Shown: positions 26,290-35,137, counted from the first letter of the stretch. The stretch is DNA of 64,000 nucleotides from Lachnospiraceae bacterium (GCA_900769115.1 CAAGFJ010000056.1:62001-126000); one strand, 5' to 3'. The notes: generated by a model not told the origin, from the sequence alone. A program made the numbers and translations.

Positions 26290-27695
26290 AGAAGTCATTA
26301 GGAAAGAAGATATGTGCGATCGGAGTAGTGTTGATCGCATCCTTTATTGTGATCAATATTGTGTTGACGTACTTCTTTATGATTCCCTTCTCTGTATATC
26401 TGAGTATAAGGCAGATGGAGGAGCTGGCACAGACAATGGCGGAAGAAGACTCTTATACCGATGATGATTTTACGGATTATATTGAGCAGATTGAAGAGGA
26501 TCTGAATGCTGCTGTTACAATCATAGATGGAGAGAAGAATGTAATCAGTACAACGAGGATTACGGAATACCATAAAAAAGTAGTAGGAGAGATGAATTCC
26601 ATCCTGTTTGATCGGACACGGGAACAGTTGGATAATGGTGAGACAGTGTCCATGTCACGCAACTCGGAAAAAAAAACCGGTGTTATTTTGATAAGAGTAA
26701 TCAGGAAAGTTGCAAAGGATCGGTATGTAATTCTGGCGAGATCTTATCGCAGCCTGGAAAATGCGATGCGTTCGGCAATTGTGTTTGATCTGTTAGCCGG
26801 AGCTGTGATACTGCTGGTAGGATGGTTGTTTGTGTGGAGAATCTCACAGCATATGATTGGTCCGATCCGGAATATGCAGCGTGCCGCAGAACATATATCC
26901 AATCTGGAATTTGACACAAGAGTGGAAGTCAGGTCAAATGATGAATTAGGGCAGTTAGGTATGTCAATTAATCGTATGTCGGAGCATTTGGAACAGAATC
27001 TGGTACAGCTGCAGAATGATATTGACAAGAGAAAGCGTCTTGTGCGTAACATTTCCCATGAGATCAAATCACCAATTGCAGTAATTATGGGATATGCAGA
27101 CCGGTTGAAGGTGGTATTGCAGAAGAATCCAGAGAAAGCTTTGCAGTATTGTGAGATCATATCGAATGAGAGTACCAGGGTGGATGTATTAGTTCGGGAG
27201 ATGTTAGAACTGTCCAAGTTTGAACAGAAGACAGAGGAGATGCATCCGGAACAGTTTGAGGTAAAATATCTGTTTCGGAATGTGCGCAATTGCTTCCGGG
27301 ATGAGACGTTGGGAAAGAACATTGCCTATACAGAGGAATATGATGACAAGGATCAGGTGAAGGCGGATTTTATTTTAGTAGAAAGGGCGTTGGACAATCT
27401 GATTAGAAATGCAGTTGCACATGGAACTGGAGAGAATATGCAGATTATTGTTTCCGGTAAACGCAATGGTGATTATTATGAGTTCAGGGTATATAATTCC
27501 GGCAGCTATATTGAGGAAATGGAAATGGAATCCATATGGGATGCCTTTAGCAAGGTAGATAAAGCGAGAACCAGAGGGAAAGGTTTTGGTGTTGGCTTAT
27601 CTATCGTGCAGGAGATCGTGTCGGCACATGACGGGTATTGTTCGGTAGAGAATGTGGAAGATGGTGTGGAATTTATGATTGCAGTAAAAGGATGA
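26286..27695 (+). CDS. Membrane sensor histidine kinase
   Basis: A 469-residue partner of the preceding regulator. Two membrane segments (about 11-33 and 163-185) flank an extracytoplasmic domain of about 130 residues that is acidic and has no recognised fold. A HAMP domain follows, then the H-box N-I-S-H-E-I-K-S-P (His near 258), the N-box N-L-I-R-N-A-V-A-H-G and the G-boxes G-K-G-F-G-V-G-L-S-I-V. It autophosphorylates and donates phosphate to the regulator. A run of nine A at about 26668-26676 in the sensor part could be a slippage site, but the frame here is intact. Confidence 0.92.
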   Translation: MKKSLGKKICAIGVVLIASFIVINIVLTYFFMIPFSVYLSIRQMEELAQTMAEEDSYTDDDFTDYIEQIEEDLNAAVTIIDGEKNVISTTRITEYHKKVVGEMNSILFDRTREQLDNGETVSMSRNSEKKTGVILIRVIRKVAKDRYVILARSYRSLENAMRSAIVFDLLAGAVILLVGWLFVWRISQHMIGPIRNMQRAAEHISNLEFDTRVEVRSNDELGQLGMSINRMSEHLEQNLVQLQNDIDKRKRLVRNISHEIKSPIAVIMGYADRLKVVLQKNPEKALQYCEIISNESTRVDVLVREMLELSKFEQKTEEMHPEQFEVKYLFRNVRNCFRDETLGKNIAYTEEYDDKDQVKADFILVERALDNLIRNAVAHGTGENMQIIVSGKRNGDYYEFRVYNSGSYIEEMEMESIWDAFSKVDKARTRGKGFGVGLSIVQEIVSAHDGYCSVENVEDGVEFMIAVKG

Positions 27696-27775
27696 TGGAT
27701 ATGAAAATATTGCATATGATTCCTACCGAATAAGTGTGAATTCAAGACAAAATGCACAATCCTTAGATAAAACCC

Positions 27776-27804
27776 TTGCGTTATCGAATAGATTAGAGTA
27801 TGAT
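27776..27804 (+). promoter_or_regulatory. Candidate promoter for asd
   Basis: TTGCGT (27776-27781), a 17-base spacer and TATGAT (27799-27804). It leaves a leader of about 65 bases before the asd ATG, too short for a lysine riboswitch. Confidence 0.5.
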
Positions 27805-27877
27805 TATGGAGATTATAACGGTGACGGGTATTAGATGGAATCTGAGCCGGTGCCAAAGATAAAGAGGAGTATGAAAT

Positions 27878-28969
27878 ATGAGTGAAAAGTTGAAAGTAGG
27901 TATCCTTGGTGGTACTGGTATGGTAGGTCAGAGATTTATCGCATTATTGGAGAATCATCCATGGTTTGAGGTAACTACAATTGCAGCAAGTCCTAGAAGT
28001 GCCGGCAAGACATATGAGGAAGCCGTTGGGGACAGATGGAAGATGGATACTCCAATGCCAGAGGCAGTAAAGAAGATAATTGTGCACAATGTGAATGAAG
28101 TAGAGGAAGTTGCTTCTACTGTTGATTTTGTATTTAGTGCAGTTGATATGAGTAAGGATGAGATTAAGGCAATTGAGGAAGCATATGCTAAGACGGAGAC
28201 ACCGGTTGTATCGAATAACTCTGCACATAGATGGACACCGGATGTACCGATGGTTGTACCAGAGATCAATCCAGAGCATATGAAGGTGATCGATTTCCAG
28301 AAGAAACGTCTGGGGACTACTCGTGGATTTGTAGCTGTAAAGCCAAACTGTTCCATTCAGAGTTATGCACCTGTATTAACTGCATGGAAGGAATTTGAGC
28401 CATATGAGGTAGTGGCTACTACATATCAGGCAATTTCCGGTGCGGGTAAGACATTTAAGGACTGGCCAGAGATGGTTGGTAATATTATTCCGTTTATTGG
28501 TGGCGAGGAAGAGAAGTCTGAGAAAGAGCCACTTCGTATCTGGGGACATGTAGATGAGGAGAAGGGAGAGATCGTTCCTGCGACCAGCCCGGTTATTACC
28601 TGTCAGTGTATCCGTGTTCCTGTGTTAAATGGTCATACAGCTGCAGTATTTGTGAAGTTCAAGAAACAGCCAACAAAGGAACAGTTGATTCAGAAGTTAG
28701 TAGAGTACAAGGGTGTTCCACAGGAACTGAATCTTCCAAGTGCACCAAAGCAGTTTATCCAGTACATGGAAGAGGACAATCGTCCACAGGTTAGTCTGGA
28801 TGTTGACTTTGAGCATGGAATGGGAATTTCTGTTGGACGTATCCGTGAGGACAGCGTATATGACTGGAAGTTTGTTGGACTTTCTCATAATACCGTTCGT
28901 GGCGCTGCAGGTGGAGCAGTTCTTTGTGCAGAGCTTTTGAAAGCACAGGGATACATTACTAAGAAATAA
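27878..28969 (+). CDS. asd: Aspartate-semialdehyde dehydrogenase (archaeal/fungal type)
   Basis: A 363-residue NADP-dependent enzyme reducing aspartyl phosphate to aspartate semialdehyde, the branch point for lysine, diaminopimelate, threonine and methionine. The N-terminal Rossmann motif is G-G-T-G-M-V-G-Q-R-F. The catalytic cysteine is in V-K-P-N-C-S-I-Q-S, and G-R-I-R-E-D and L-S-H-N-T-V-R-G-A-A-G-G follow. This form is the archaeal/fungal class seen in many Clostridia and not the E. coli class. AAGAGGAG precedes the ATG. It has its own candidate promoter and a downstream terminator, so it is probably monocistronic. Confidence 0.93.
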   Translation: MSEKLKVGILGGTGMVGQRFIALLENHPWFEVTTIAASPRSAGKTYEEAVGDRWKMDTPMPEAVKKIIVHNVNEVEEVASTVDFVFSAVDMSKDEIKAIEEAYAKTETPVVSNNSAHRWTPDVPMVVPEINPEHMKVIDFQKKRLGTTRGFVAVKPNCSIQSYAPVLTAWKEFEPYEVVATTYQAISGAGKTFKDWPEMVGNIIPFIGGEEEKSEKEPLRIWGHVDEEKGEIVPATSPVITCQCIRVPVLNGHTAAVFVKFKKQPTKEQLIQKLVEYKGVPQELNLPSAPKQFIQYMEEDNRPQVSLDVDFEHGMGISVGRIREDSVYDWKFVGLSHNTVRGAAGGAVLCAELLKAQGYITKK

Positions 28970-29002
28970 TTGGTTCAGTAGAGAATAAGAATGTGAGCAG
29001 AT

Positions 29003-29057
29003 AGGAGTATGCCTGCTCAGAAGAATATAGACTTCTGGGTTTGGATGCTCCTTTTTG
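29003..29057 (+). terminator. Terminator after asd
   Basis: AGGAG at 29003 pairs with CTCCT near 29048, with an inner CAGAAG/CTTCTG stem, and the structure is followed by TTTTTG. It is an imperfect but sizeable hairpin ending in a T-run. Confidence 0.7.
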
Positions 29058-29155
29058 TTTTATCGAAAGGTTATTTGTTCTGGGATTCTTTGATAACAGA
29101 GATGAGAAAGAGATTCTGGAAAAAGCGATTGCTCGTTCAGATTGCCTGAAAAAGC

Positions 29156-29184
29156 TTTAATATATAAGAAAAATGGTGTATAAT
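29156..29184 (+). promoter_or_regulatory. Candidate promoter for the CbiG-like gene
   Basis: A perfect TATAAT (29179-29184) with a weak TTTAAT at -35 (29156-29161), 17 bases apart, lies 45 bases before the ATG. Confidence 0.4.
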
Positions 29185-29228
29185 AGTCATATCTGTATGG
29201 GAAGTGGAGCAAGAATTGGAGGGATGAT

Positions 29229-30260
29229 ATGAATATAAGTCTATTGGCATTTTCTATCAAAGGTTGTATCTTAAGTGATAAGATAGAAGTATGTTTGGAA
29301 GAAGAGGGACATACGGTCTATTCGTATGCATCAGAGAAGTTTGCGGCGATGGCGGGTAAGCTGCCGATTCAGAGATTAGAGTCTGCGATGGCGAGAATCT
29401 TCTATGAGACAGATGCTATTATATTTATTGGATCATGTGAGACAGCAATCCGGACAATTACACCATTTATCCGGAGTAAAGCAGTAGATCCGGCAGTGGT
29501 AGTGTTAGACGAGATTGGCAAGAATGTGATTCCATTATTATCGGGGCAGATGGTGACAGCGAATGAATTAGCGTATAGTCTGGCAGATCAGTTGAATGCG
29601 AATCCGGTTATTACGAATGGGAATCATTCAGGTGGTGTATTCAGTATTGAAGCATTTGCCAAGAAGAATCATCTGAATATCGTGGAAAGTGTTCTTGCCA
29701 AGGAGATTTCGAATGAGATTCTATATGGCAAGCCGGTTGGTTTTGAATGTGATTATTTTATAGAAGGCAAGGTGCCGGAAAGTCTTGGTAATGAAGGTAA
29801 GGATGCAGGTATATTTGTGTCGACGGATCTCTTGTCCCATCCGTTTGAGAAGACATTACATCTGGTGCCGAAGAATATTATCATTGGTCTTGTGTGTAGT
29901 CCGGGAACGAAGGCAAGTGATATTGAGCAGTTTATTTATTCGACTTTGCAGAAGTATCAGATTCCCCTAACAAGAATTGGACGGATCTGTTCTATCTATC
30001 ATTTAGACGAAGAACCGGGGATTGTAGAGGTCGCCAGATCCTTGAATGTCAAGTATCAGACTTATTCAGATGAGACGTTGGAGGAGATAACAGGTAATTT
30101 TACGGGATGTGATAGTGTAGGTGATATCTTTAATATTGATAATGCCAGCGAGCGTTGTGCACTGAGGGGAAGTCATAATGGAAAGCTTGTGATCAAGAAA
30201 CAGGAACGGGATGGAATTGCCATGGCTGCGGCCGTGAAGAAGCTGACTATCCGCTTCTGA
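29229..30260 (+). CDS. Degenerate CbiG-like (cobalt-precorrin-5A hydrolase family) protein
   Basis: The 343 residues have the overall layout of CbiG. The central domain holds A-I-R-T-I-T-P-F-I-R-S-K, D-P-A-V-V-V-L-D-E-I-G and L-L-S-G-Q-x-x-x-A-N-E-L-A. The C-terminal domain starts G-L-V-C-S-P-G-T. In CbiG the central motif is normally L-L-S-G-H-x-G-G-A-N and the C-terminal one G-x-G-C-R; here His is Gln, Gly-Gly is Val-Thr, and the Arg is lost. Canonical CbiG opens the delta-lactone ring in anaerobic B12 synthesis. No other cobalamin gene except a CbiJ-like neighbour is nearby, so a normal role is doubtful. It is first in a three-gene run ending at 31716. Confidence 0.7.
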   Translation: MNISLLAFSIKGCILSDKIEVCLEEEGHTVYSYASEKFAAMAGKLPIQRLESAMARIFYETDAIIFIGSCETAIRTITPFIRSKAVDPAVVVLDEIGKNVIPLLSGQMVTANELAYSLADQLNANPVITNGNHSGGVFSIEAFAKKNHLNIVESVLAKEISNEILYGKPVGFECDYFIEGKVPESLGNEGKDAGIFVSTDLLSHPFEKTLHLVPKNIIIGLVCSPGTKASDIEQFIYSTLQKYQIPLTRIGRICSIYHLDEEPGIVEVARSLNVKYQTYSDETLEEITGNFTGCDSVGDIFNIDNASERCALRGSHNGKLVIKKQERDGIAMAAAVKKLTIRF

Positions 30261-30298
30261 GACATAGAGACAGATATTGATTGCAGGAGGTTAGAATA

Positions 30299-30943
30299 AT
30301 GGCAGAGAAGAATAACAATGATAAGAAGGAAATGATCGTACAGTCAAGTGGTGTAGTGGCTATTCCACGCACCGGATTATCGGTGAAGGGTGAATTATCC
30401 GTCAAAGGTGAACTGGCAGTCAAGGGTGAATTGACCGCTATCTATGAATTGGCGAACCGGGGTGAACTGGTAGTCAAGGGTGAACTGCAGAAGGATACGG
30501 GCAATGACCGTATCATAATTGTAGAGAGCATTAAGGCGGCTGTGGATTATCTGAATGAGGTAGAAGGGAATGTGCTGACAGCAACCGGTGCATTAGAGAT
30601 TTATGAATATACGAAGCTGGAGCATTATGAGGATCGACTGTATTCGCGTGTGATTTCTAATAGTGCTATTATGGCAGCCTGTGAGGAGCTGGGAATCCGG
30701 GGCAGACATCTGATTGGTATGACCGGACCATTTTCAAAACAGATGAACCAGGCAATACTTAAGGACTACCACATTCAATATTTGGTAACAAAGGATTCCG
30801 GTATCTCGAGTGGATTTATAGAGAAGATGGAAGCAGCATTGGAATTGGGTGTTACATTAATTGTGGTGGCGTCTCCATATCAGAAAGAAGCAGGACGGGA
30901 AGAGGAAGTAGTCAAACGGTTAAGGGATAAGGCTACGTCATGA
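30299..30943 (+). CDS. CbiJ/CobK-like C-terminal domain with hexapeptide-repeat N-terminus
   Basis: The last 120 or so of 214 residues match precorrin-6A reductase. Signs are V-L-T-A-T-G-A-L-E, R-L-Y-S-R-V, R-H-L-I-G-M-T-G-P-F-S, L-V-T-K-D-S-G and G-F-I-E-K-M-E-A-A. The N-terminal half of that enzyme, with its G-G-T-x-E-G-R nucleotide motif, is absent. In its place are a polar leader and six 6-residue repeats of the type L-x-V-K-G-E. The start at 30299 follows GCAGGAGG by 8 bases. It lies 38 bases after the CbiG-like gene and overlaps the next gene by four bases. Catalysis seems unlikely without the N-terminal half, so the role is unknown. Confidence 0.7.
   Translation: MAEKNNNDKKEMIVQSSGVVAIPRTGLSVKGELSVKGELAVKGELTAIYELANRGELVVKGELQKDTGNDRIIIVESIKAAVDYLNEVEGNVLTATGALEIYEYTKLEHYEDRLYSRVISNSAIMAACEELGIRGRHLIGMTGPFSKQMNQAILKDYHIQYLVTKDSGISSGFIEKMEAALELGVTLIVVASPYQKEAGREEEVVKRLRDKATS
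30377..30487 (+). repeat. Six 18-bp repeats encoding LxVKGE
   Basis: Six in-frame 18-base units encode LSVKGE, LSVKGE, LAVKGE, LTAIYE, LANRGE and LVVKGE, followed by a closing L. Four units are near identical and two have diverged, consistent with tandem duplication and later drift. Alternating hydrophobic and polar residues with Gly at the turn would suit a beta-solenoid or beta-hairpin stack. Confidence 0.9.
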
Positions 30944-31716
30944 AGAAGAGAATAATACAGTATAGTGGTTATGTACTTGCGCTTGCATGTCTGTTGTATT
31001 TTTGTATATTGATGGCAACGATTGGACCGGCTTTTCGGTTCAGCTTTGTGTGGCTGGTACTTGGTCTGTTCTTTCTTGGAGTCTCACTTGTACTGACCTT
31101 TTCTAAGAGGGGATTTCAATGGATGCCGAAGCCGGTTCTTGTTCTGGTGGAAGCGGTTGTTGTATGTGGATGTCTGGTGTTTGTTGTGATTGAGGGATTG
31201 ATCATTGCAGAGAGCGTGAAACAGCCACAGAATGAAGCAGATTATCTGATCGTGTTAGGGGCAAAGGTGAATGGAACGACACCATCTTTGATTTTACAGT
31301 ATCGGATCAATAAAGCTGCTGAGTATATGAAGAAGCATCCGGGTACGAAAGCAATTGTCAGTGGTGGTCAGGGCGCAGATGAAGGGATTTCAGAAGCGGA
31401 GGCGATGAAGAATGGTCTGCTTTCTTTTGGAATAGCTGCAGAGCGAATCCTTGTGGAAGACCAGTCGACCTCAACCAAGGAGAATCTGGATTATTCCCAA
31501 AAGCTTCTTATAGAAGCAGGAGGAAGCGTTAAGGAATCGAAGGTAATCGTGGTAACGACAGATTTTCATGTATTGCGTGCAGTTGGTATTGCGAGAAAGG
31601 CAGGGTATGAGCAGGTAGAAGGACTGGCGGCAAAGTCAGTCTGGTATCTGATACCGACCAATTATGTGCGGGAATTTATGGCGGTTGTGAAAGACAAATT
31701 AATAGCAAATATGTAA
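30940..31716 (+). CDS. DUF218 / YdcF-SanA-like membrane protein
   Basis: The 258 residues begin with three hydrophobic segments (about 7-27, 33-53 and 66-90), followed by a DUF218 domain. Signs of that domain are A-D-Y-L-I-V-L-G-A-K-V-N-G, the Y-R-I-N-K-A motif, V-S-G-G-Q-G-A-D-E, E-x-x-S-T-S-T-K-E-N and V-T-T-D-F-H-V-L-R-A. The conserved acidic and polar residues of the family are present. Related SanA/ElyC proteins affect envelope integrity and some YdcF proteins bind S-adenosylmethionine; the substrate here is unknown. It overlaps the CbiJ-like gene by four bases, which argues for a coupled product. Confidence 0.82.
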   Translation: MKKRIIQYSGYVLALACLLYFCILMATIGPAFRFSFVWLVLGLFFLGVSLVLTFSKRGFQWMPKPVLVLVEAVVVCGCLVFVVIEGLIIAESVKQPQNEADYLIVLGAKVNGTTPSLILQYRINKAAEYMKKHPGTKAIVSGGQGADEGISEAEAMKNGLLSFGIAAERILVEDQSTSTKENLDYSQKLLIEAGGSVKESKVIVVTTDFHVLRAVGIARKAGYEQVEGLAAKSVWYLIPTNYVREFMAVVKDKLIANM

Positions 31717-31721
31717 GATAG

Positions 31722-31760
31722 GGGCGGATTTGAAGATAGTTATAGAATCTGCCCTTTGTG
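31722..31760 (+). terminator. Weak terminator after the DUF218 gene
   Basis: GGGCGGATT (31722-31730) pairs with AATCTGCCC (31746-31754) with one G-U, followed by TTTGTGTG. Confidence 0.55.
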
Positions 31761-31828
31761 TGTATGGGATATAGGCAATCAAGCCTGTATGGCTGTAGGA
31801 ATGATGAATAGGAAAGGGAAAATGAAGT

Positions 31829-34306
31829 ATGGATATTGAAAATATAATCCGTGGACTGGATCAGTTGTTTGCAGAGCGCAAGAGTGATCAGGTAGAAGAT
31901 TATCTGTCAAAGTATTTAGAACAGGCATTGCAGGAGAGTGATGTGGGAGCAGCTATCACGATTATTAATGAATTGATTGGCTTTTATCGGGACAGTTCAC
32001 AGTATGATAAGGCAGAAGCTTATTGTGAAAAACTGTTGCCATTTATGGAGCGGGCAGGATTGAAAGATACCATTCATTATGGAACGAGCTGCCTGAATAT
32101 TGCCAATGCCTATCGTGCGGCGGGAAAATGGGAACAGTCGATGCAATATTATAAGCAGGTGGAACAGATCTATCAGCAAGTGTTAGAGGCAAAGGATTTC
32201 CGATGGGCAAGCTATCGGAACAATCTTTCTTTGCTGTATCAGGAGATGGGACGCTATGAAGATGCCTGTCAGGCATTGTCAGATGCACTTGTAATCGTGA
32301 AAGAATATCCGGAGGCAAAGGTGGAGCTTGCGGTCACTTATACGAATCTGGCAGTATCCTATATGAAAGCAGATAAGCTGCAGCAGGCAGAGGAAGCTAT
32401 ACAACAGGGACTGGCAATATTCCGGGATGGATTGACAGAGGATTATCATTACAGTGCGGCATTGTCAGCCCTTGGTGATATCCTGGTTGCGGAAAACGAA
32501 TATGAAAGAGCCGCAGAAGCATTTCAACAGGCAATGGTATTGTTGCGCAGCCATGTTGGATTGACGCATGCTTATTTTCGGTTGGTGCGCAATGTTCAGA
32601 TCTGTTATGAGCAATTGGGAAGACCACATGCGATGAAAGGATTGGAGCTTGCACAGGATTATTATGAGAAATATGCGAAACAACCGATGCAGGACTATAT
32701 GAAGAATGGTCATTTACAACAGGATGAGACAGACCGGAAAGAGTCAGATAAGGGTGCAGAACAACATATGCCGGTTGCGGTTGGAAAGGTAGGAGAGGGA
32801 TCGGAGTGTTTTGGCATGGATGATATTTTCTCCATGGATCATGATTTTGGTCCGGGATTTGATATCTTTGTGACAAGGGAACAGTATGCAATGGATGGAG
32901 AGCGGCTGGAACAATTCTATGCTGATCTGCCGGATGCCTTCCGGGGATTACAGCGACCGGTCGAGATTCCGGGCAAGCCGAGAAATGGTGTGATCATAAT
33001 AGAGGATTTCCTTAGCAGAATACTTAATCTGTCGGAGGAAGAGACTGCATATGTGATGAAACACGAAGACCTGCCGGATTCAGTCTATCTGCGGGCAGAA
33101 GACTGGCAGCTTGCCACTGTAACAAATGGCAGCTTATTTGAAGGAAAGGATACAGTGTTTGGCCGCATTTATGCGAATCTAAAGAAGGGATATCCGCAGG
33201 GGGTAAAGTGTAGAAAACTGGCACAGACATTAGGATTGATCTGCCAATCGGGACAGTACAATTACGAGCGTATGATGAAGCGTGGTGAGTTGGAAAGCGC
33301 GGTGTGGGTGCTTCATGAGATGGAGCAGCAGACAATACAATTACTCTATCTGGTGAATGATGTCTATATGCCACATAAGAAATGGCAGCTTATTATGGCA
33401 CGTCAGCTTAAGGAAGGACAGGATATCCTGCGGCAGATTGAGGTGCTGATGACAGAATGTCCATCACTTGACAGCTATCGGCAGAGGGAGGCGGTTGACT
33501 GGATTGGAATCACGAATGCAGATGATCCGGTTGTGGAACAGATTCAGCAGATTGCAGAATCTGTGGTGCAATTATTGAAACGAATGGGCTATACAACAAG
33601 TGATGCGGTGTACTTAGAAGACCAGATACCGCATGTACTACAGGAGAAGAAAGAGGGAACATCCATGATGAAGGAAGGTACCATTACAAAAGAAGAACTG
33701 ATAGATGCGATTGTTAAGTTAGAATGGAATGCCTTTGATAAGGTGGAGAATGAAGGTGGCAGGGCAGACTGTCAGAATGACTGGAATACATTTTCTGTTA
33801 TGCGGAAAAGCCAGTATCTTGCTTGGCCGAAGGAATTATTGGAAAGCTTTTATGTAGATTTTGTTGAGGCAAATGATCGTAACTGGAATCTGATCACAGA
33901 GAAATACGGCCGGATGATGGAGTCAACAACGCCGGAGGAATACGCAAAGATTGCAGATCGTTTTCCTGCCTGTTCCGGGCAAAAAAGAGCCATTGTGGAT
34001 CAGATTGCAGAGATTCAGGTAGAATGGATGGAGACGTTTGCCAAAGAGTATCCTTATATGGCGGGGAATGCCAGAACGATCCGGAAAGAGACGGATAATC
34101 CATGGAACACGTCCTATGAGACATATTTGAAGGGCGAATTGCTGACTTATTCTGACCGGACACTTTCGTTATATGGAAGATGGATCGTAACTTTGAAACA
34201 GAAAGGTGAGAATCTCGCAAAGCAGATTATGACGAATACAGCATTGCTTTATGGATATCAGTCATTAGATGCGGCAGAAGAAGCGTTGGCGAAGCAGGAG
34301 GATTAA
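31829..34306 (+). CDS. TPR - DUF4037 - DUF4125 fusion protein
   Basis: The 825 residues fall into three parts. Residues 1 to about 285 are tetratricopeptide repeats. About 325-590 resemble DUF4037, a nucleotidyltransferase-like family: F-G-M-D-D-I-F-S-M-D-H-D-F-G-P-G-F, I-E-D-F-L-S-R, L-A-T-V-T-N-G, G-Y-P-Q-G-V-K and S-G-Q-Y-N-Y. About 620-815 resemble DUF4125: I-V-K-L-E-W-N-A-F-D, F-S-V-M-R-K-S-Q-Y, and N-P-W-N-T-S-Y-E-T-Y-L. The D-x-D-H-D-like cluster in the middle part could bind metal, but a full G-S-x-D-x-D nucleotidyltransferase motif is not obvious. The domain names are from memory of these families. It stands alone between terminator-like regions and precedes efp. Function unknown. 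Confidence 0.75.
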   Translation: MDIENIIRGLDQLFAERKSDQVEDYLSKYLEQALQESDVGAAITIINELIGFYRDSSQYDKAEAYCEKLLPFMERAGLKDTIHYGTSCLNIANAYRAAGKWEQSMQYYKQVEQIYQQVLEAKDFRWASYRNNLSLLYQEMGRYEDACQALSDALVIVKEYPEAKVELAVTYTNLAVSYMKADKLQQAEEAIQQGLAIFRDGLTEDYHYSAALSALGDILVAENEYERAAEAFQQAMVLLRSHVGLTHAYFRLVRNVQICYEQLGRPHAMKGLELAQDYYEKYAKQPMQDYMKNGHLQQDETDRKESDKGAEQHMPVAVGKVGEGSECFGMDDIFSMDHDFGPGFDIFVTREQYAMDGERLEQFYADLPDAFRGLQRPVEIPGKPRNGVIIIEDFLSRILNLSEEETAYVMKHEDLPDSVYLRAEDWQLATVTNGSLFEGKDTVFGRIYANLKKGYPQGVKCRKLAQTLGLICQSGQYNYERMMKRGELESAVWVLHEMEQQTIQLLYLVNDVYMPHKKWQLIMARQLKEGQDILRQIEVLMTECPSLDSYRQREAVDWIGITNADDPVVEQIQQIAESVVQLLKRMGYTTSDAVYLEDQIPHVLQEKKEGTSMMKEGTITKEELIDAIVKLEWNAFDKVENEGGRADCQNDWNTFSVMRKSQYLAWPKELLESFYVDFVEANDRNWNLITEKYGRMMESTTPEEYAKIADRFPACSGQKRAIVDQIAEIQVEWMETFAKEYPYMAGNARTIRKETDNPWNTSYETYLKGELLTYSDRTLSLYGRWIVTLKQKGENLAKQIMTNTALLYGYQSLDAAEEALAKQED

Positions 34307-34376
34307 GTAAATAGGTGGATTTCTGCCTGTTGATCCAATGGAGTGCTTTATTTTTATTGTATCACGCATTTTTTTA

Positions 34377-34405
34377 TTGAAAAATATATATGAATAAGGT
34401 ATAAT
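34377..34405 (+). promoter_or_regulatory. Sigma-A-like promoter for efp
   Basis: TTGAAA (34377-34382), a 17-base spacer and a perfect TATAAT (34400-34405) lie 85 bases before the efp ATG. Confidence 0.8.
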
Positions 34406-34490
34406 CGTGGTATATGAGTGCCTAATAGAGGCTAAGAACGTATGATTATGAGTGCGTATGAGATGAGAAGTTTTAAGGAGGATTATTTTC

Positions 34491-35054
34491 ATGGCAACAA
34501 TTACAGCAAGTGATTTTAGAAACGGTGTAACAATTGAGTACGAAGGAAAGATCTGTCAGGTTATCGAGTTCCAGCATGTAAAACCAGGTAAGGGTGCTGC
34601 ATTCGTTCGTACCAAGTTAAAGAATATCGTTAATGGTGGTGTGATTGAGAACAGTTTCCGTCCAACAGAGAAGTTCGAGACTGCTCACATTGATCGTAAG
34701 AATATGCAGTATTTATACGAGGATGGAGATTTATATTACTTCATGGATAATGAGACATATGATCAGATCGCTTTAGGTTCTGACGTAGTTGGAGATTCTT
34801 TGAAGTTTGTGAAAGAGAACGAGAACGTTAAGGTTGTATCTCATGATGGTAATGTATTTGCAATCGAGCCAGAGATCAACGTAACATTAGAGGTTACAGA
34901 GTGTGAGCCAGGTGTTAAGGGTAACACAGCAACAGGTGCTACGAAGCCATGTACCGTTGAGACAGGTGCTACATTGAACGTACCATTGTTCGTTAACCAG
35001 GGTGATAAGATCGTCATCGATACCAGAACTGGTGAATATATGTCAAGAGCATAA
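34491..35054 (+). CDS. efp: Translation elongation factor P
   Basis: At 187 residues the protein is full length. The N-terminal KOW-like domain has the loop K-P-G-K-G-A-A-F with the conserved lysine near 34, and the OB domains contain T-G-A-T-L-N-V-P-L-F-V and the closing T-R-T-G-E-Y. EF-P relieves ribosome stalling at polyproline. A strong AAGGAGG lies upstream of the ATG, with its own promoter and a terminator, so it is monocistronic. It lies upstream of spoIIIAA, an order also seen in Bacillus and Clostridia. Confidence 0.97.
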   Translation: MATITASDFRNGVTIEYEGKICQVIEFQHVKPGKGAAFVRTKLKNIVNGGVIENSFRPTEKFETAHIDRKNMQYLYEDGDLYYFMDNETYDQIALGSDVVGDSLKFVKENENVKVVSHDGNVFAIEPEINVTLEVTECEPGVKGNTATGATKPCTVETGATLNVPLFVNQGDKIVIDTRTGEYMSRA

Positions 35055-35087
35055 GCCAAGCGAATCGCTGTTTGATTGATAAAATGG

Positions 35088-35137
35088 AAAGAAGAGGTTC
35101 TTTCGTGCTTGCACGAATAAGAACCTCTTCTTTTTAT
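35088..35137 (+). terminator. Rho-independent terminator after efp
   Basis: AAGAAGAGGTTCTT pairs with AAGAACCTCTTCTT, with an inner TCGTGC/GCACGA stem, and TTTTT follows. It is a long, strong hairpin. Confidence 0.9.

Noticed and set aside
26668..26676. Frameshift in the histidine kinase at the A9 run
   Set aside because: The frame continues into intact HAMP, H-box and ATP-binding motifs, so the gene is in frame as given.
26744..27322. Open reading frame of 192 codons on the minus strand in the histidine kinase gene
   Set aside because: The plus strand encodes a complete, motif-bearing kinase; the reverse frame is a shadow.
27696..27877. Possible lysine riboswitch before asd
   Set aside because: The gap after the candidate promoter is too short and lacks the conserved elements.
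29229..30943. Start of a cobalamin biosynthesis operon
   Set aside because: Only two corrinoid-type genes are present, both with altered or missing key regions, followed by an unrelated membrane protein and a terminator.
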